Shown: one piece after another, positions 6,089 through 7,866 of the stretch
How the letters are laid out: every line of letters begins with the position of its first letter
Numbering within the stretch: the first letter of the stretch is position 1
Source: Polaromonas sp.
GTDB lineage: Bacteria > Pseudomonadota > Gammaproteobacteria > Burkholderiales > Burkholderiaceae_C
DNA length: 7,866 nucleotides
Assembly (NCBI GenBank): GCA_023259235.1
Contig: JAHFQQ010000162.1
Span: 1-7,866, forward strand
Reading direction: 5' to 3'
Notes under the pieces: generated by a model
Told to the model about the DNA's origin: nothing
Database searches by the model: none
The model's input: the letters and a program-made list of their open reading frames with translations, nothing else
Position numbers and translations under genes: made by a program

Positions 6089-6094
6089 ATTCTA
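6089..6094 (-). promoter_or_regulatory. Candidate -10 (TAGAAT) immediately before the terminator
   Basis: The minus strand has CCTAGAATC, a good -10 context. The best -35 at 17 bases is a poor TTTCGG. Transcription would start near 6082, at the top of the terminator stem, and run toward guaC. This is only a sequence match. Confidence 0.25.
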
Positions 6095-6180
6095 GGCGTT
6101 CTGTCGGGCGGCCGAAACCGGGCGACCGGTATACCTGCCATCAACGGGAGCCCATGTTCCAGTTTGCCCGATGCCCCCTT

Positions 6181-6912
6181 TCAGTGCGTGTCGCAGTGCG
6201 ACTGTGCGGCCATCAGCACCTGGCCCTTTTCGCTTTCTACCCAGCCGATCACCCCCAGGCGGCCTGGATTTGTACCGGGCGCGATGTTCATGGAGCGCAC
6301 CTCGAAAAAACGGTTTTGCTCTGTTTTCAATAGCGGCTTGCGTCCGTCCCATATGGTATGAAGCACATTTCTTACCAAATTTCTGGCTACCGGTGAACCT
6401 TCGGTGCCGGCTGGCACGGTTTCCACCAGCGCCAGCCAGGCAGTCCAGCGCTGCTTTCTTGCCGTTGCGGGAACAGGCTTGAGTTCAATGGATGCGCCGA
6501 TGTAGTCAGCTACCGGCAAGCCGTGAGAGACACGCAATGTCGTGCTTTTGAGCCCCCTGACTGTATGGCGGCTGACCAGGGCTTTTTCGGGAATGCGCTG
6601 GCCCAGTGCTTCCAGCCGGTCTGTCGCATCGCGCCTTGCCACCGCGGACAGGGGCGCATCGTCCCCATGCTCGCCCGGCGCCACCCAGTCCAGCGCAAGC
6701 TGCCCGGCCCCCGCCGGTGGCGTTGCCGGGTCGCTCCAGCAGTCGGCGCAGTCGGCATTGATGAATCGCTCCAGCAACTGTGTTGGCTGTGGTTGTCCGT
6801 CACTGGCGCAATACGACTGGGCCCGGGCGCTGGGCAGAACGGCCAGCAGGGCCATGGCGGCAACCAAGGCTGCCAACGTCAGGGGTGAAGCAGCGGGCAT
6901 AAAGGGTTTCAT
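6181..6912 (-). CDS. Exported cysteine-containing (CxxC) protein of unknown function
   Basis: A 243-residue protein with a Sec signal peptide: a short N-terminus with one Lys, a hydrophobic core at about 10-27, and an ARA cleavage site with a likely cut after A31. The mature protein starts QSYCASDGQ. It has four cysteines: Cys35, Cys55 and Cys58 in NADCADCW, and Cys240 in SHCDTH near the C-terminus. The segment LLERFINADCADCWSD resembles the start of a thioredoxin-like fold, as in DUF1223-type proteins (VLELFTSxGCxxCP), but the match is short and the Pro is missing. A periplasmic redox or disulfide-bonded protein is therefore an inference. The rest shows mixed strand-like segments and no other motif I know. 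The start ATG 6912 has only a weak AGAAAG ahead; ATG 6900 is an alternative. It diverges from the helicase gene with 21 bases between starts and ends in its own terminator. Confidence 0.8.
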   Translation of the reverse strand: MKPFMPAASPLTLAALVAAMALLAVLPSARAQSYCASDGQPQPTQLLERFINADCADCWSDPATPPAGAGQLALDWVAPGEHGDDAPLSAVARRDATDRLEALGQRIPEKALVSRHTVRGLKSTTLRVSHGLPVADYIGASIELKPVPATARKQRWTAWLALVETVPAGTEGSPVARNLVRNVLHTIWDGRKPLLKTEQNRFFEVRSMNIAPGTNPGRLGVIGWVESEKGQVLMAAQSHCDTH

Positions 6913-6922
6913 TCGGGCTTTC

Positions 6923-6928
6923 TACAAT
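6923..6928 (+). promoter_or_regulatory. Candidate -10 (TACAAT) for the helicase gene
   Basis: TACAAT ends six bases before the helicase ATG (6934), so transcription would start at or next to the A of the start codon. No Shine-Dalgarno sequence is present. A good -35 is not visible at 16-18 bases; it would fall inside the first codons of the divergent gene. Confidence 0.45.
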
Positions 6929-6933
6929 GGGAC

Positions 6934-7866
6934 ATGTTTCCAGAAGTCGTTTCGCCATCGCCCCTCCTGCAAAATCTTAACCCAGAGCAACTGGCCGCAG
7001 TGATCCTGCCGGCCACCCACGCGCTGATTCTGGCCGGCGCGGGCTCCGGCAAAACCAGGGTGCTCACTACCCGCATTGCCTGGCTGCTGCAAACCGGCCA
7101 GGCATCGCCCGGCGGCATTCTGGCCGTGACCTTCACCAACAAGGCCGCCAAGGAAATGCTGCTGCGCCTCTCGGCCATGCTGCCGCTCAACGTGCGCGGC
7201 ATGTGGATTGGCACTTTTCACGGCCTGTGCAACCGCTTTTTGCGTGCGCACCACAAACTGGCCAATTTGCCGCAGAGCTTCCAGATCCTGGACACGCAAG
7301 ACCAATTGTCGGCAATCAAGCGGCTGTGCAAGCAGTTCAACGTCGATGACGAGCGCTTTCCCCCCAAGCAGTTGATGCACTTCATTGCCGGCTGCAAGGA
7401 GGACGGCCTGCGCGCCCGGGACGTGCCGGTGCGTGACGAAGAGAGCCGTAAAAAAGTGGAAATCTACGCGCTGTACGAGGAGCAATGCCAGCGTGAGGGT
7501 GTGGTGGATTTTGGCGAACTGATGCTGCGCAGCTACGAGTTGCTGCGCGACAACGCTTCGATACGCGAGCATTACCAGCGGCGCTTTCGCCACATCCTGA
7601 TCGATGAGTTTCAGGACACCAACAAGCTGCAGTACGCCTGGATCAAGATGCTGGCGGGGCAGGGCGCGGATGCGGCGCAGGGCGCTGGCGCGATACCGGG
7701 CGGCTCGGTGGTGGCGGTTGGTGACGACGACCAGAGCATCTACGCCTTTCGCGGCGCCCGCGTGGGCAACATGGCCGACTTCGTGCGCGAATTCCACGTC
7801 ACGCACCAGATCAAGCTCGAGCGCAACTACCGCAGTTTCGGCAACATTCTGGATTCGGCCATGAGC
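6934..7866 (+). CDS. uvrD: UvrD/Rep-family superfamily 1A DNA helicase, N-terminal part (3' end outside window)
   Basis: 311 codons, open to the window's last base; the complete protein would be expected to exceed 650 residues. It is an ATP-driven 3'-5' DNA unwinding motor of the UvrD/Rep/PcrA group, acting in excision and mismatch repair and in removal of protein blocks. Motifs appear in order: Q motif LNPEQLAAV (15-23), Walker A AGAGSGKT (34-41), Ia AVTFTNKAAKEM (64-75), Ib GTFHGLC (93-99), motif II IDEFQDTN with D224/E225, motif III VGDDDQSIYAFRGAR (262-276) and motif IV LERNYRS (295-301). An Ala/Gly-rich insert lies between motifs II and III (about 243-257). The symbol is given because Comamonadaceae genes of this form are usually called uvrD; Rep cannot be excluded without the C-terminus. 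The start is fixed by ATG 6934 just ahead of the Q motif; it has no Shine-Dalgarno and may be leaderless. Confidence 0.93.
   Translation, partial: MFPEVVSPSPLLQNLNPEQLAAVILPATHALILAGAGSGKTRVLTTRIAWLLQTGQASPGGILAVTFTNKAAKEMLLRLSAMLPLNVRGMWIGTFHGLCNRFLRAHHKLANLPQSFQILDTQDQLSAIKRLCKQFNVDDERFPPKQLMHFIAGCKEDGLRARDVPVRDEESRKKVEIYALYEEQCQREGVVDFGELMLRSYELLRDNASIREHYQRRFRHILIDEFQDTNKLQYAWIKMLAGQGADAAQGAGAIPGGSVVAVGDDDQSIYAFRGARVGNMADFVREFHVTHQIKLERNYRSFGNILDSAMS

Noticed and set aside
6922..7806. Long minus-strand ORF of 294 codons opposite the helicase gene
   Set aside because: Shadow of the helicase frame, which carries motifs Q, I, Ia, Ib, II, III and IV in order.

Overview
The window reads as ordinary chromosomal DNA of a betaproteobacterium, most likely a Comamonadaceae member of the Polaromonas/Rhodoferax type. 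This rests on the GC-rich codon use, the protein families seen, and an intergenic repeat at about 1983-2040 that resembles a sequence dispersed in Comamonadaceae genomes. I worked from recalled families and motifs only; no database search was run.

Layout from left to right: the 3' end of an unrecognised gene (1-153, +); a small protein with two membrane segments (295-699, +); a UbiM-like flavin hydroxylase of ubiquinone synthesis (769-1980, +); a convergent gap carrying the repeat; a leftward pair, ppnP then argG, only 12 bases apart (3766 to 2099, -); a 332-base gap that holds a decayed piece of a beta-hydroxyacid dehydrogenase gene on the minus strand (3852-4061); an alpha/beta hydrolase of the kynurenine-formamidase-like group (4099-4956, +); guaC for GMP reductase (4968-5945, -), convergent with the hydrolase; a leader region with a clear rho-independent terminator (6052-6083, -); an exported cysteine-containing protein of unknown function (6181-6912, -); and the first 311 codons of a UvrD/Rep-type helicase (6934-7866, +), which runs off the end of the window.

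Most genes are housekeeping: ubiquinone hydroxylation, arginine synthesis, nucleoside and purine salvage (ppnP, guaC) and DNA repair. Apart from the ppnP-argG pair there is no obvious single pathway. No tRNA, rRNA, CRISPR array, complete mobile element or defence system was seen.

The points most worth a second look are the dehydrogenase relic beneath the hydrolase's upstream region, the apparently leaderless helicase start sharing a 21-base divergent gap with the exported cysteine protein, that uncharacterised protein itself, and the possible promoter-plus-terminator arrangement ahead of guaC. I do not see convincing evidence for a new multi-gene system.
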